Below, piece after piece: positions 49,243-57,875 of a stretch of 64,000 nucleotides of DNA. Every line of letters starts with the position of its first letter. Positions within the stretch are counted from its first letter, which is position 1. The stretch spans positions 395,907-459,906 of the forward strand of contig NZ_JWIC01000003.1 in the NCBI RefSeq assembly GCF_000814765.1, in the 5' to 3' direction. The DNA is from Pseudoalteromonas luteoviolacea (GTDB lineage: Bacteria; Pseudomonadota; Gammaproteobacteria; Enterobacterales; Alteromonadaceae). The notes beneath the pieces are model-generated. The model was not told the origin of the DNA. It worked only from the letters and a program-made list of their open reading frames with translations, and searched no databases. Position numbers and translations under genes: made by a program.

Positions 49243-49250
49243 ACTTACTG

Positions 49251-50993
49251 TTAGCTCTTTTCGTAAATGGTGCTGTTAATCACCAACACGTCGATGCCTG
49301 ACATCAGGAACACCGCGAGCATGTCTTCAACAGAATGCACAATGGGTTTACCCATAATGTTGAAGCTGGTGTTTAGTAGTACAGGCACGCCTGTGATCTC
49401 TTTAAAGCTGCTGATCAAGTTGTAGTAAGGTTCGTTCCACTCTTTTTTTACTGACTGCAAACGACCTGTGTTGTCGACGTGCACAACCGCAGGCACTTTG
49501 TCTCGTACTTCTTCTCTAAAGACCAAAGTACGCTCCATGTAAGGTGATTCTTGGTAGTTTTCAAAATACTCATCGCCGTGCTCGTGCAAGATCGACGGTG
49601 CAAACGGTCTGAACTCTTCACGGAACTTAACGCGGGCATTGATGGTGTCTTTCATATCTGGCAAACATGGGTTTGCGAGGATGGAGCGGTTACCTAAAGA
49701 GCGCGGACCAAATTCGGCGCGACCTTGTGCCCACCCGATGATTTTGCCTTGTGCTAAAAATTCAGCGGTCTTTTTGTAGACCTCATCGCCGTAATCTGTG
49801 GCTTTTAAGTGGCCATATTGCGCCAGCTTTTGCAGCGATTTTTCTTTAACTGTCGAGCCAGTGTATGGCGATTGCACGGTTTTACTTGGCTGCCAAGTTG
49901 GGTTGTCTTGCTGGTAACTTAAAAACGCAGCACCAATGGCATTGCCATCATCAGCAGGGGCTGAAGGCACAAAGATGTTGTCAAATTTGGAGCGCTCAAG
50001 AGCGGTGCCCATAAATGAGGAGTTCAGTGAGCAGCCACCTGAAATACATAGGTTTTTAGACGGTGCATACTCGTATGCGGCATTGATTAAATCCATGAAG
50101 ATCTCACCAAACACCAACTGACCTGTGTAAGCAAAGTCTTTATAGCGTTCAACCGACTCACCTGGCTCTCTTGCCATGCTTTTGATTTCTTTCATGATGG
50201 CATTAAGGTTTTTCGGAACAGCAAAGTTACCGTTTTTAACCTGCAAAGATGAGCGCAGTAAATCATAGACTCTTTGGTCTTTTTTACCGTACGGGGCAAG
50301 GCCCATCACTTTCCACTCTTCACCTTTGAGCGGGTCAAAACCGAGGTTTTCACAGATGATGGTGTAGAACAAACCCAAGCTCTTAAATGAGCGTTTTACC
50401 TTGATTGGCGCAGGTTTAATTTTGCCATGTTTGTAGGTGTAATAGGCAATACTGCTTTTTTCGCCCATGCCATCTACCACGATACAGGTCGCGTCATCAT
50501 ATGGGCTGTTAAAACAGGCATTGGCCGCGTGAGTTAAATGGTGGTCGTGATAGCGTACATCCGTTGGTTTTTTGGTTCGGTAGTTACCGACGATAAAATT
50601 GCGGCAACCAGCTTCAAAAAAGCGCGATAGGGTTCTGCCAGCCGCTGCCTGAGAAGCACGAGCAAAGTAGAACTGATCTTTAATATCACGGGTGTTGACG
50701 TCAATATTAAATGAGAAAGTTTCTAAAATACTTAAAACCACATTTTCTAAAATATTGGTGCTTTTTTCGCGGCCTTTACTCCATGTTTTGGCAATCACAA
50801 GCTCGGTACAATCGGCGCAGTGGGTTTTTAGTACTTCTTCAATGTAGTAAGGGTTGTCTGGCAAGCAGTATAGGCCACGCTTGTAGCCTAAAAAGCGCTC
50901 TGCGTCTTCAGCAAAAATGAGTTCGCCTTTTGCGTTAACGATTGCAATTGCAGGGTCGTGAAATGAGGTGGCTAAGCCAATGTAATATTTCAT
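49251..50993 (-). CDS. CmcH/NodU-family O-carbamoyltransferase
   Basis: The 580-residue protein has the family layout: an N-terminal Kae1-like domain starting YYIGLATSFHDPAIAIV, the metal-binding HHLTHAANA near residue 165, VVDGMGE, CISGGCSLNSS near 310, and a C-terminal YrdC-like half with WAQGRAEFGPRSLGNRSILA (about 410-430) and VLLNTSFN. These enzymes make carbamoyl-adenylate from carbamoyl phosphate and ATP and pass the carbamoyl group to a hydroxyl of a small molecule, as in cephamycin, novobiocin or Nod factors. As the third gene of the polyketide operon it should carbamoylate one of the KR-derived hydroxyls or the threonine side chain. Confidence 0.92.
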   Translation of the reverse strand: MKYYIGLATSFHDPAIAIVNAKGELIFAEDAERFLGYKRGLYCLPDNPYYIEEVLKTHCADCTELVIAKTWSKGREKSTNILENVVLSILETFSFNIDVNTRDIKDQFYFARASQAAAGRTLSRFFEAGCRNFIVGNYRTKKPTDVRYHDHHLTHAANACFNSPYDDATCIVVDGMGEKSSIAYYTYKHGKIKPAPIKVKRSFKSLGLFYTIICENLGFDPLKGEEWKVMGLAPYGKKDQRVYDLLRSSLQVKNGNFAVPKNLNAIMKEIKSMAREPGESVERYKDFAYTGQLVFGEIFMDLINAAYEYAPSKNLCISGGCSLNSSFMGTALERSKFDNIFVPSAPADDGNAIGAAFLSYQQDNPTWQPSKTVQSPYTGSTVKEKSLQKLAQYGHLKATDYGDEVYKKTAEFLAQGKIIGWAQGRAEFGPRSLGNRSILANPCLPDMKDTINARVKFREEFRPFAPSILHEHGDEYFENYQESPYMERTLVFREEVRDKVPAVVHVDNTGRLQSVKKEWNEPYYNLISSFKEITGVPVLLNTSFNIMGKPIVHSVEDMLAVFLMSGIDVLVINSTIYEKS

Positions 50994-51070
50994 CGATGTG
51001 GTCCAATATTATGGTTAAGTTTTATTCTGTTGATGGCCTTGCTTGGGCCAGTGATTGTATTCATGTGGAT

Positions 51071-52183
51071 TTAAGCCGTTGCGGGTATGCGCGCGTGCTG
51101 CTGGGCAGGGCGTAAATCAGTTAAATGGAAGTATCCGCCGAAACCGTGCAAATAAAGTGTAGGGCGGTGGCCAAATTGCAGAGTGGCCTGAGTACGGGTT
51201 TTATAGGGTGTTGTTTGCCCTTTGATAAGCACCTCGGTACCCACTGGATACGTGTTATTCCAGTGTGCAACTTGCTGCTGCGGCGTAACACTAATTTGAT
51301 TATTGGATGGTGTTTTTACGGCACTGGACTGCGCTGGCATCACAAACTGTTTTTCAATGGTTTGCACTAATTTAGTCAGCACCTTTTTTGGCCCAAGCTC
51401 TACAAAGTCCATATCACCTTGTGAGAGCAAGTATTCAACGCTTTTAGTCCACTGCACAGGCTGGGTAATTTGCGCTATTAAGTGCTGAGCGATATCCGTA
51501 TGGTTATAAGGCAGTGCTGTGACATTAGCAATCACAGGTGTTTGTAGAGTTTTAAACTCAACGCCTTGAATAAATTCAGCAAACTCAGTTTGCGCAGGGG
51601 CCATATAGCGAGAATGAAAGGCGCCACTGGTATTGAGTTTGATAAAGCGACCACCTAGCTGCTCAATAAAAGCTTGGCTTTGATTAATGTCTTCAGCAAG
51701 CCCTGAGATCACGATTTGGTCTGGCGCATTCAAATTGGCAATATCAATGGTGTTTAAGTTGTTCTCTGCCAGTGCGTTATTTAAGTTCGATTCACTGACA
51801 TTTAGCACAGCGGCCATGGCGCCGGGGGCTGCTTTGCTCATGAGCTCACCGCGCTTTTGTACCAGCTTTAACCCAGTTTCAAAACTGATTGCACCTGCGG
51901 CAAATAGCGCAGCGTATTCACCCAAACTGTGACCTGCTAAATAGTCCGCAGTTCCTTGTTGTTTTTGCTGTTGTAAAAAAGCGAGGGCACTGACGACATA
52001 AAGTGCAGGCTGAGTAAATTGAGTGTGATTAAGCTGCTTGTTGGGATCTGCCAAGCACAGCTCGCTGATTGAATAGCCAAGTAAGTCACTGGCTTGCTCA
52101 ACATACGCAGGAAACTCAGCAAAAAGCGGTTTGCCCATGCCGACGTATTGTGATCCTTGTCCCGGAAATATGTATGTTTTCAT
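51071..52183 (-). CDS. Free-standing malonyl-CoA acyltransferase (trans-AT)
   Basis: The 370-residue protein is a FabD-like AT: GQGSQYVGMG at residue 8, active site GHSLGEYAALFAAG near 85, QKRGELM with the conserved Arg, and the malonyl-selective GAFHSRYM near 195. It would load malonyl units onto the carrier domains of the megasynthase, which has no AT of its own. The last 85 residues extend beyond FabD length and contain VGTEVLIKGQTTPYKTRTQATLQF, a tail also seen on some trans-ATs. The gene starts 14 nt after the enoyl reductase stop. Confidence 0.92.
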   Translation of the reverse strand: MKTYIFPGQGSQYVGMGKPLFAEFPAYVEQASDLLGYSISELCLADPNKQLNHTQFTQPALYVVSALAFLQQQKQQGTADYLAGHSLGEYAALFAAGAISFETGLKLVQKRGELMSKAAPGAMAAVLNVSESNLNNALAENNLNTIDIANLNAPDQIVISGLAEDINQSQAFIEQLGGRFIKLNTSGAFHSRYMAPAQTEFAEFIQGVEFKTLQTPVIANVTALPYNHTDIAQHLIAQITQPVQWTKSVEYLLSQGDMDFVELGPKKVLTKLVQTIEKQFVMPAQSSAVKTPSNNQISVTPQQQVAHWNNTYPVGTEVLIKGQTTPYKTRTQATLQFGHRPTLYLHGFGGYFHLTDLRPAQQHARIPATA

Positions 52184-52197
52184 ATCTGCTCCGTTTT

Positions 52198-53706
52198 TTA
52201 TTTGTAAGCGAGGTTAGCTGCCAGCAGTTGTTGCACTTTGGCATTCATCAATTCAGCGGTGTCTTGCATCAGTGTGTCGGCAATTTTGTCAACGTGACGG
52301 TTCTGCCATGGTTCGAGCTCTGTGCCTTTGACCCATTGATTAAATGCACCAAGGGCAGGGCCAGTGTGCACTTGAAAGTTCACCCGCATTTGCTCATCGC
52401 CGCTAAAGGCCAGCTTCATGCTGTGGGCAAAGTACCAACGAAACACGCGGGCCATTTTATATTTACCGTCTTTTTCGGCGCGCTCGACATCGTGTGGGCG
52501 CTTAGATGCAAGCAAGTAGTCTTTGGTTTGTTGCCAGATATCTTCAAAGCTCATGTTGAAGTACTTGTCTTGTAACTGCGCTTGTGTTCTTTGCGGTAGG
52601 GCGTCGAGCGAGTCATATTGCTGATAAAGCTGAAACAATTTGTTGGCACGCGCTGCAAAAAAGCTGCCTTTTTTCAGTACCTGCACCTTGGCACCGGATT
52701 CAAACATATCGCCAGCGGGCGCATATTCAGTGTCTTGCACATTGATGTGTTGCAGCATGTGTTTAACGGTATCGGATGTACCGGCTTCGACGGTACATTG
52801 GTTGATAGAACCCGTGAGAATAAAGTCTGCGCCCATCATGAAAGCGGCTGCGGCCGCACTTGGCGTGCCAATACCGCCACCAAGCCCAATTCGCGGCGCG
52901 TGCATAAAGCCCAATTCAGCGACTTTTTGGTCCCGTAAGCTTTGGATTGCGGGCAGTAAAACCGCGGGCTGGCCTCTGTCTGTATGGCCGCCTGAGTCAG
53001 CCTCAACGCAGATATCATCACACATAAAAATGGACTGACTTAATTGTGCTTGTTCGGCTGTGATTTTATGCTCATTAAGCAGTTGTTGGACGATTTGCTG
53101 AGGTGCTGGGCTTAAAAAGCCATTGGCGACTTCTGGGCGAGAGAGTTTGGCGATCAGTTTATTGTGGGAGCGCACATTGCCTTGTTCATCTTGGTATAAA
53201 CCCTGTAAGCGATACAGTACCAGAGCGGGTGTAATGCGAATAAATGCGGCGGCTTCAATACACTTAACCCCATGTTTAAGGTAGAGCTCTACGGTTGCAA
53301 GCTCGGTATCTGGCGAGTTTAAATTTGCCACTAGATTCATTCCATATGCTTGGCCATGTGTGAGTTTGCTTTGAATATGAACTATGTCTTGCTCTATGTC
53401 TTTTAGTTGTCTACCACCTGTGCCTAAAAAGCCCATCACACCTGCGTTTGCAAGTGCGATGATCAACTCTTTAGAAGCGATACCACGATACATGCCGCCT
53501 GCTAAATAAGCATATTTGAGACCATAGTCCTTGCGAAAATTGGCACAGCCAAGGTTGTTTGGTGAAATCTTGGCTAAGTCGAAGTTGTTTGTGACTTTAG
53601 TACTTTGTTGGTTTTTGTTGTTATGTTTTTGTTCACAAACGACACCAGTTAACTGGACGTTTTCATGATCTATAGCGTGCTGCATACCATTTCCAAGCGG
53701 GATCAT
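52198..53706 (-). CDS. PfaD-type trans-acting enoyl reductase
   Basis: The 502-residue flavoprotein follows the PfaD/2-nitropropane dioxygenase-like TIM barrel: LAGGMYRGIASKELIIALANAGVMGFLGTGG near residue 85, CVEADSGGHTDRG near 230, and RIGLGGGIGTPSAAAAAFMMGADFILTGSINQCTVEAGTS (about 275-315), the FMN phosphate site. In trans-AT and PUFA systems these enzymes reduce the alpha,beta-double bond made by a DH. The only DH here is in module 1, so the likely substrate is the alpha-methyl enoyl chain there. It is the first gene of the operon; the 250 bp upstream must hold the promoter. Confidence 0.92.
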   Translation of the reverse strand: MIPLGNGMQHAIDHENVQLTGVVCEQKHNNKNQQSTKVTNNFDLAKISPNNLGCANFRKDYGLKYAYLAGGMYRGIASKELIIALANAGVMGFLGTGGRQLKDIEQDIVHIQSKLTHGQAYGMNLVANLNSPDTELATVELYLKHGVKCIEAAAFIRITPALVLYRLQGLYQDEQGNVRSHNKLIAKLSRPEVANGFLSPAPQQIVQQLLNEHKITAEQAQLSQSIFMCDDICVEADSGGHTDRGQPAVLLPAIQSLRDQKVAELGFMHAPRIGLGGGIGTPSAAAAAFMMGADFILTGSINQCTVEAGTSDTVKHMLQHINVQDTEYAPAGDMFESGAKVQVLKKGSFFAARANKLFQLYQQYDSLDALPQRTQAQLQDKYFNMSFEDIWQQTKDYLLASKRPHDVERAEKDGKYKMARVFRWYFAHSMKLAFSGDEQMRVNFQVHTGPALGAFNQWVKGTELEPWQNRHVDKIADTLMQDTAELMNAKVQQLLAANLAYK

Positions 53707-53956
53707 CTTAGTTATAACGCATGGTGGTACATAATTATGAAAGCAAAATGGAGGAATAAATTTTATTTTTATAATACTAGTTTATTAGTTTGTATTTTAA
53801 TCAGCGCGTTATTCAGCACTTTTTAAGGAGTTTTAGTATTTAATCTACTTTTAAAGGCTGGTTGGTCACTAAGTTATGTTTTTTCGTGCATTTTATGCAA
53901 CTAAATTATTCTGTTTTTGATGTGGATTGGTTGGCAAAAATTTTAAGGATTGCAGT

Positions 53957-54469
53957 GTGAGGTATCTAAAGTATTTACTCTTTGTTGTGACTTTCGTCAT
54001 TTTAATCGGTTTGTTACTACCCGAGAAGTTACACATACCGGTACGTGGTGCAAGTGTTCATGATTGGCATCAAGAGACTTTTTGGTATGAACCGTGGGGG
54101 AGTTCGGGCGTGCACAAAGGTATAGATATTTTTGGGAAAAAAGGTACTGATGTGTTGTCGGCATCCGACGGGTTTGTTTTATTTTCAGGGCAGTTCAATA
54201 AAGGCGGCAAAGTGGTGATTGTGCTCGGCCCCAAATGGCGGCTTCATTATTATGCGCATCTAGAGAGTGTTACAACTCATGCTGGTCAGCGGCTAAGTTC
54301 AGGTCAACCCATTGGTACTTTGGGCGATACAGGCAACGCCAAAGGCAAACCTGCTCACGTACATTATTCTATTTTGTCACTTATCCCACTACCTTGGCTT
54401 GTAACAAGTGAAACCCAAGGCTGGAAAAAGATATTTTATTTAGATCCAAGTAAGGTTTTGGTGGAGTGA
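53957..54469 (+). CDS. M23 (LytM) family metallopeptidase, membrane-anchored
   Basis: The 170-residue protein has an N-terminal hydrophobic anchor (YLLFVVTFVILIGLLL) and a LytM domain with zinc ligands HKGID (HxxxD) near residue 77 and HYYAHL/PAHVHYS (HxH) near 140. Such enzymes cut peptidoglycan cross-links or activate other hydrolases in the periplasm. GTG at 53957 is preferred over TTG 53927 because AAGGA sits at the right distance. Its last 89 nt overlap the end of the convergent integrase gene, which is unusual and suggests the integrase reading frame has been extended into it. Confidence 0.85.
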   Translation: MRYLKYLLFVVTFVILIGLLLPEKLHIPVRGASVHDWHQETFWYEPWGSSGVHKGIDIFGKKGTDVLSASDGFVLFSGQFNKGGKVVIVLGPKWRLHYYAHLESVTTHAGQRLSSGQPIGTLGDTGNAKGKPAHVHYSILSLIPLPWLVTSETQGWKKIFYLDPSKVLVE

Positions 54470-55477
54470 GGGAGTTTACTTTGCTAAAGGGTGTTATTTG
54501 ATCCGTGGCAATTTTACTCAATGGGCTTGTTACTCCTTGCGCGCCTTGTTGGATAACATGAGTATAAATTTGTGTTGTTCTAACATCTGTATGTCCAAGT
54601 TGAGCTTGCACAGTTCGGATATCTGCACCATTTTGAAGTAGGTGAGTGGCAAATGAATGCTTAAGTGTGTGTGGAGTGACAGGTTTTGTGATCTTTCCCC
54701 TTGTTGCTGACGTTTTTAGCGCTCTTTGAATTTGCCGTGGGTCCAAATGGTGACGGCGAAGTTGTTGTGTTTCAGGGTCGATATTCAATTTGTGAGAGGG
54801 TAGTAAATAATGCCAACCAAGTTGTTTGTTTGCGCTTTTATATTTATCTTTGAGTTTGTGTGGCAACCAGACTCCAGCATATTGCTTGTTTTGAATATCT
54901 CTTTGTAAATACGCACTGACGACTTTTATTTGTTGATGAAGTGGCTCTATTAGGTGAGCGGCAAGTGTAACCACTCGGTTTTTTTCTCCTTTACTCTGCC
55001 ATATGCGAATACAATGGTAATCAAAATCAATATCTTGTACTCGTAACCTCAGCACTTCCATTAGCCTTAAACCACTGCCATAAAGCAAAAATACTGCCAG
55101 TAAATGTTGATGAGGGCAGTGTGTTAGCAGTGCTGCGATTTCCCGTTCAGTCAATACAATGGGTAGCTTTTGTTGGCGGTGGCTTTTATTAAACTTAAGC
55201 GATAGGCTCAATGGTTGTTTGATGATCTCTTTATACATATACACTAGTGCATTGAGCGCCTGAGCTTGTGTATTTGCAGCCACGTTTCCACGTTTTGTTG
55301 GTTGGCTAGGTGACTTAAAAACTGTTCTACCGCCTCCTCATCAAGTGTTTTTGGGTGCAATAAATTATGAAATCGAATAAAGGCAGTTATCCAATAGAGA
55401 TAACATGAAATAGTACTTTTGGCATATCTTTGCGTATACATATGTTCCTGAATCATTGATAAAAATGGTGATTTCAT
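54381..55477 (-). pseudogene. intI: Integron integrase (intI), frameshifted and with a mutated catalytic residue
   Basis: The minus strand encodes a tyrosine recombinase with the integron-specific insert (KQLGWHYLLPSHKLNIDPETQQLRRHHLDP) and the IntI ending YTHVIQQGAQGVTSPL. The gene is broken after 70 codons: an 8-bp unit (CCACGTTT) is present twice at 55280-55295 but once in the copy at 59.4 kb, shifting the frame. Also, the catalytic HxxR reads HTLK (AAG at 54660-54662), an Arg to Lys change; the box I Arg, the later His and the Tyr remain. The frame runs about 35 residues past the usual end into the convergent M23 gene. A LexA-like box lies 27 nt upstream of the ATG. Integrases of this kind insert and excise cassettes at attI and attC. 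This copy should be inactive. Confidence 0.9.
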
Positions 55478-55503
55478 ATGCAGTTCTATTTTAAATTATT
55501 TAT

Positions 55504-55519
55504 ATGTATAAATATACAG
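55504..55519. promoter_or_regulatory. LexA-like (SOS) box upstream of intI
   Basis: ATGTATAAATATACAG matches the gammaproteobacterial LexA consensus CTGTATATATATACAG at 14 of 16 positions, placed in the intI promoter region. SOS control of integron integrases is established for other integrons. Confidence 0.65.
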
Positions 55520-55641
55520 CGCTCAGTATTTATCAAATATCACTGTTATACGACAAGTGACATATTTTAACCATTTCTAATTTGGTGACATTTGCCTAAC
55601 TTATTGTTATGGTTGAGGGTATTAAAGTGCGTATTTGAAAA

Positions 55642-55708
55642 GCTGTTGTTATGCGGCAGACATTACGCTGTTGTTATGCGACATTTGTCGTAGATAAAAA
55701 TGTTATGT
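55642..55708 (+). other. attI1, primary integron attachment site
   Basis: Two 14-bp direct repeats GCTGTTGTTATGCG (55642-55655 and 55667-55680) precede the core GTTATGT at 55702-55708, after which the sequence differs from the second copy at 59.8 kb. That change of sequence marks the cassette insertion point between G and TT. It is 225 bp from the intI start. Confidence 0.75.
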
Positions 55709-55726
55709 ACCTGAGGGAGTGTAGAC

Positions 55727-56092
55727 GTGATATCTGACTTCACATTTAAAAAAGATGGCGTAATCGGTAGTTGGCTAGGAAGCGCTGATGGTACTGACGA
55801 AACCGTTAAGCTGCAATTTAACTCCGATTTTTCAGGTACGTTAATTAGAGAATGGACTGAGAATGACGGTTCCATTGTGAAACAGACTTATTTCTCTTCT
55901 TCCAACTCAATAACCCAAAGTTCTGGTTTACTGATTTGTGATTTTGAAAATGAGAAGAAAGTGACAAAAATCAAAGTATCTCTTTTCCCATTTATCTTTG
56001 GTAATAGACAAAAAGGAATGGATGGTTCTATGTATATGTTTCAAAATGGTATTAAATGCTTTTGTTTGCGCGTTTTCTTTGAAAATTCATAG
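55727..56092 (+). CDS. Integron cassette 1: unrecognised 121-residue protein
   Basis: GTG start at 55727 follows GGGAG at a good distance, right after attI1. The protein has no signal peptide or membrane helix; it looks beta-rich, with GVIGSWLGSADGTDETVKLQFNSDFSGTLIREW near the start, reminiscent of lipocalin-like small beta-barrels that open with a G-x-W motif. Function unknown. Being first in the array it should be the best-expressed cassette. Confidence 0.7.
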   Translation: MISDFTFKKDGVIGSWLGSADGTDETVKLQFNSDFSGTLIREWTENDGSIVKQTYFSSSNSITQSSGLLICDFENEKKVTKIKVSLFPFIFGNRQKGMDGSMYMFQNGIKCFCLRVFFENS

Positions 56093-56104
56093 AAAATCGG
56101 TACA

Positions 56105-56202
56105 TAACAAGTGCATTATGAGCGGAACCAAAAAGCTTGGCTTGGTTCGTACCTCACCAATTATAGCCAAGCATTTTGTTCCGCATATGCGGGCGTTATA
56201 TG
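56105..56202 (+). repeat. attC of cassette 1
   Basis: Starts TAACAAGTG and ends GCGTTATAT, with the central inverted arms AAAAGCTTGGCT / AGCCAAGCATTTT. Cassette boundary is in GTTATAT at 56195. Confidence 0.85.
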
Positions 56203-56216
56203 CCATGGAGATTTAG

Positions 56217-56498
56217 GTGCCAAAGTCGAAGTATCAGCAAATAATTGAAGAGCATTGTAGTAAAGAAGCAGTAACTATTCCGACAGGATTTTACCGCCGA
56301 TCAGCTGGACACTTAGCGGTCATTAAGTACTCAGGAACTCAAAAACAGTTAGTGGCAACGACTTGGACTAAAAGTGCTGACGTAATCAATTATCTTACTA
56401 ACTATGGCAATGAACATTGCCAAATTAATGACTTCAAAAAAGGTATAGAGCTAGTCTGGAATGGTGCTAAATCACTAACTGTAAGACAAGCGGTGTAA
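56217..56498 (+). CDS. Integron cassette 2: unrecognised 93-residue protein
   Basis: GTG at 56217 is 22 nt inside the cassette. The product is small, basic and soluble (KSKYQQIIEEHC..., FYRRSAGHLAVIKYSGTQKQLVATTWTKSADVINYL). No family recognised. Typical single-gene cassette with attC starting 9 nt after the stop. Confidence 0.65.
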   Translation: MPKSKYQQIIEEHCSKEAVTIPTGFYRRSAGHLAVIKYSGTQKQLVATTWTKSADVINYLTNYGNEHCQINDFKKGIELVWNGAKSLTVRQAV

Positions 56499-56506
56499 CT
56501 GGCATA

Positions 56507-56608
56507 TAACAAGGCAAATTAAAAAGCGCGGACAAAAATCAGTTGGCTTTGTTTGTGCCTCACAAATTTTAGCCAACTAATTTTTGCCGTTTATTTGCGG
56601 CGTTAGCT
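56507..56608 (+). repeat. attC of cassette 2
   Basis: TAACAAGGC to GTTAGCT, arms AAAATCAGTTGGCT / AGCCAACTAATTTTT. Belongs to a sub-family shared with cassettes 4 and 9 and with the left half of the cassette 14 site. Confidence 0.85.
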
Positions 56609-56627
56609 GTACAAGGAAAACCGAGTA

Positions 56628-56969
56628 GTGGACACATTTGCAGAAATAATTATGAATATGTACGGGATGTCTCTTTATGAGTTCACAGTAATGGCTCTTG
56701 ACGCCGTAATTTACTTAGTAGCCGTTATTGTGGTTTTGCTTGCATTTATTAAACTAGCCAAAATCACTAAAAGTAAGAATGCCAAAGGTGTAAAACTATC
56801 TATTTTTGCAACTATTTTGTCTTCTTTTGTGGCGGCAGCAATAGCTGAAAACTCAGATTCATTTGGTATTCTCGAGGTGTTTGTTTTACTTATACCTTCA
56901 GCGTTTATTTTATTGTCTGCAATCTGTTTTTACCGCTTTAGTAAAGAAATCCTAGTAAAGTACAGCTAA
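56628..56969 (+). CDS. Integron cassette 3: small membrane protein with three helices
   Basis: GTG start at 56628. The 113-residue product has hydrophobic stretches at about 24-43, 57-75 and 82-102, separated by a basic loop (KLAKITKSKNAKGVK), so the loop is likely cytosolic. No family recognised; it stands alone in its cassette. The stop codon overlaps the first base pairs of its attC (TAAC). Confidence 0.65.
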   Translation: MDTFAEIIMNMYGMSLYEFTVMALDAVIYLVAVIVVLLAFIKLAKITKSKNAKGVKLSIFATILSSFVAAAIAENSDSFGILEVFVLLIPSAFILLSAICFYRFSKEILVKYS

Positions 56970-57065
56970 CAAACGCATTAACGCATGGACTAATAAAGCT
57001 TGGCTTGGTTCGTGCCTCACCAATTTTAGCCAAGCTTTATTAGCCCGTTATGCGAGGCGTTATAT
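56967..57065 (+). repeat. attC of cassette 3
   Basis: TAACAAACGC to GTTATAT, arms AATAAAGCTTGGCT / AGCCAAGCTTTATT. The best-paired example of the AGCTTGG sub-family. Confidence 0.87.
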
Positions 57066-57080
57066 GTACTTGAGAATTGA

Positions 57081-57302
57081 ATGAGACAATACTCCGTAGT
57101 AAAAATTAAATCTCTAAAAAAAGATTTTACTCATTCCGAAAAGAGCATTGGCTCTCGGCTTCCAAAGGTAGGCGATGTTGGAACAATTGTCGAAGTTTAT
57201 GGTGAGGCTTTTGACATAGAATGTAGCGATGAAAACGGCATAACTATTTGGCTTGAGCTTTTTGAACCTGATGATGCAGATTTAGAGTTACTGTACATAT
57301 AA
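57081..57302 (+). CDS. Integron cassette 4: DUF4926-like small protein
   Basis: The 73-residue product contains KVGDVGTIVEVYGEAFDIECSDENGIT, which fits the small beta-barrel DUF4926 family (often found in toxin-antitoxin or cassette contexts). It starts at ATG 57081 and has no signal peptide. The role is unknown. Confidence 0.65.
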   Translation: MRQYSVVKIKSLKKDFTHSEKSIGSRLPKVGDVGTIVEVYGEAFDIECSDENGITIWLELFEPDDADLELLYI

Positions 57303-57400
57303 CAAAGCAAATTAAAAGGTCGGACAAAAAAGAGTTGGCTTTGTTCGTGCCTCACAAATTCTAGTCAACTAATTTTTGCCGTTTATTTGCGGCGTTAGGC
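57300..57400 (+). repeat. attC of cassette 4
   Basis: TAACAAAGC to GTTAGGC, arms AAAAGAGTTGGCT / AGTCAACTAATTTTT. Confidence 0.85.
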
Positions 57401-57414
57401 ACTATGAGGAATCA

Positions 57415-57741
57415 ATGGAATATCCAGACGATGATATTGGCGATGTATTTCGCAGAATGGAAGCAAGTAATTTTGATTTCTCGAAAGAGCATGTTGTAGA
57501 TTTTTATGCTGTTTTTTCGACAGAGGAAGAAGCTGATAAAATTGCACGAATGTTCGTTGCTGACGAGTGTATATATGAAAATATTGAAACTCGCCCTTAT
57601 GACGAAGGGGGAATGGAGTTGGAAATTTCTAAAAAGATGCTTGTGACTTATGACTCAGTCTCTAAGCTAGAGAAACTTCTAGCTAGTAGAGTTGCTTTAG
57701 TTACAGGCTATATGGATGGTTGGGGCGTATTACAGGAATAA
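57415..57741 (+). CDS. Integron cassette 5: RraB-like (RNase E regulator family) protein
   Basis: From ATG 57415 the product has 108 residues and fits the RraB/ribonuclease E inhibitor domain: DDIGDVFRRMEASNFDFSKEHVVDFYAVF, STEEEADKIARMF, DEGGMELEISKKMLVTYDSVSKLEKLL and the closing YMDGWGVL (the DGWG is conserved). In E. coli RraB binds RNase E and changes which RNAs it cuts. Here it is a lone cassette gene; it could modulate the host degradosome, or be a stand-alone RraB-fold protein with another partner. A cassette with an RNase E-like S1 domain lies 3.6 kb downstream. Confidence 0.75.
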   Translation: MEYPDDDIGDVFRRMEASNFDFSKEHVVDFYAVFSTEEEADKIARMFVADECIYENIETRPYDEGGMELEISKKMLVTYDSVSKLEKLLASRVALVTGYMDGWGVLQE

Positions 57742-57746
57742 ATGCC

Positions 57747-57857
57747 TAACAAACCGATCAAGCCGAAGCCAAACATTCCAGTTGCTTTGTGGTTCGCTTC
57801 GCTCACTTTACCACAAAGCAACTTCCACATTTGCCTCGGCTTATCGGGGCGTTATAC
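57747..57857 (+). repeat. attC of cassette 5
   Basis: TAACAAACCG to GTTATAC, 111 bp, with long arms AGTTGCTTTGTGG / CCACAAAGCAACT. It differs from the other sub-families and suggests a cassette acquired from another integron. Confidence 0.85.
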
Positions 57858-57875
57858 ACCCTAAGGTGATTTACC

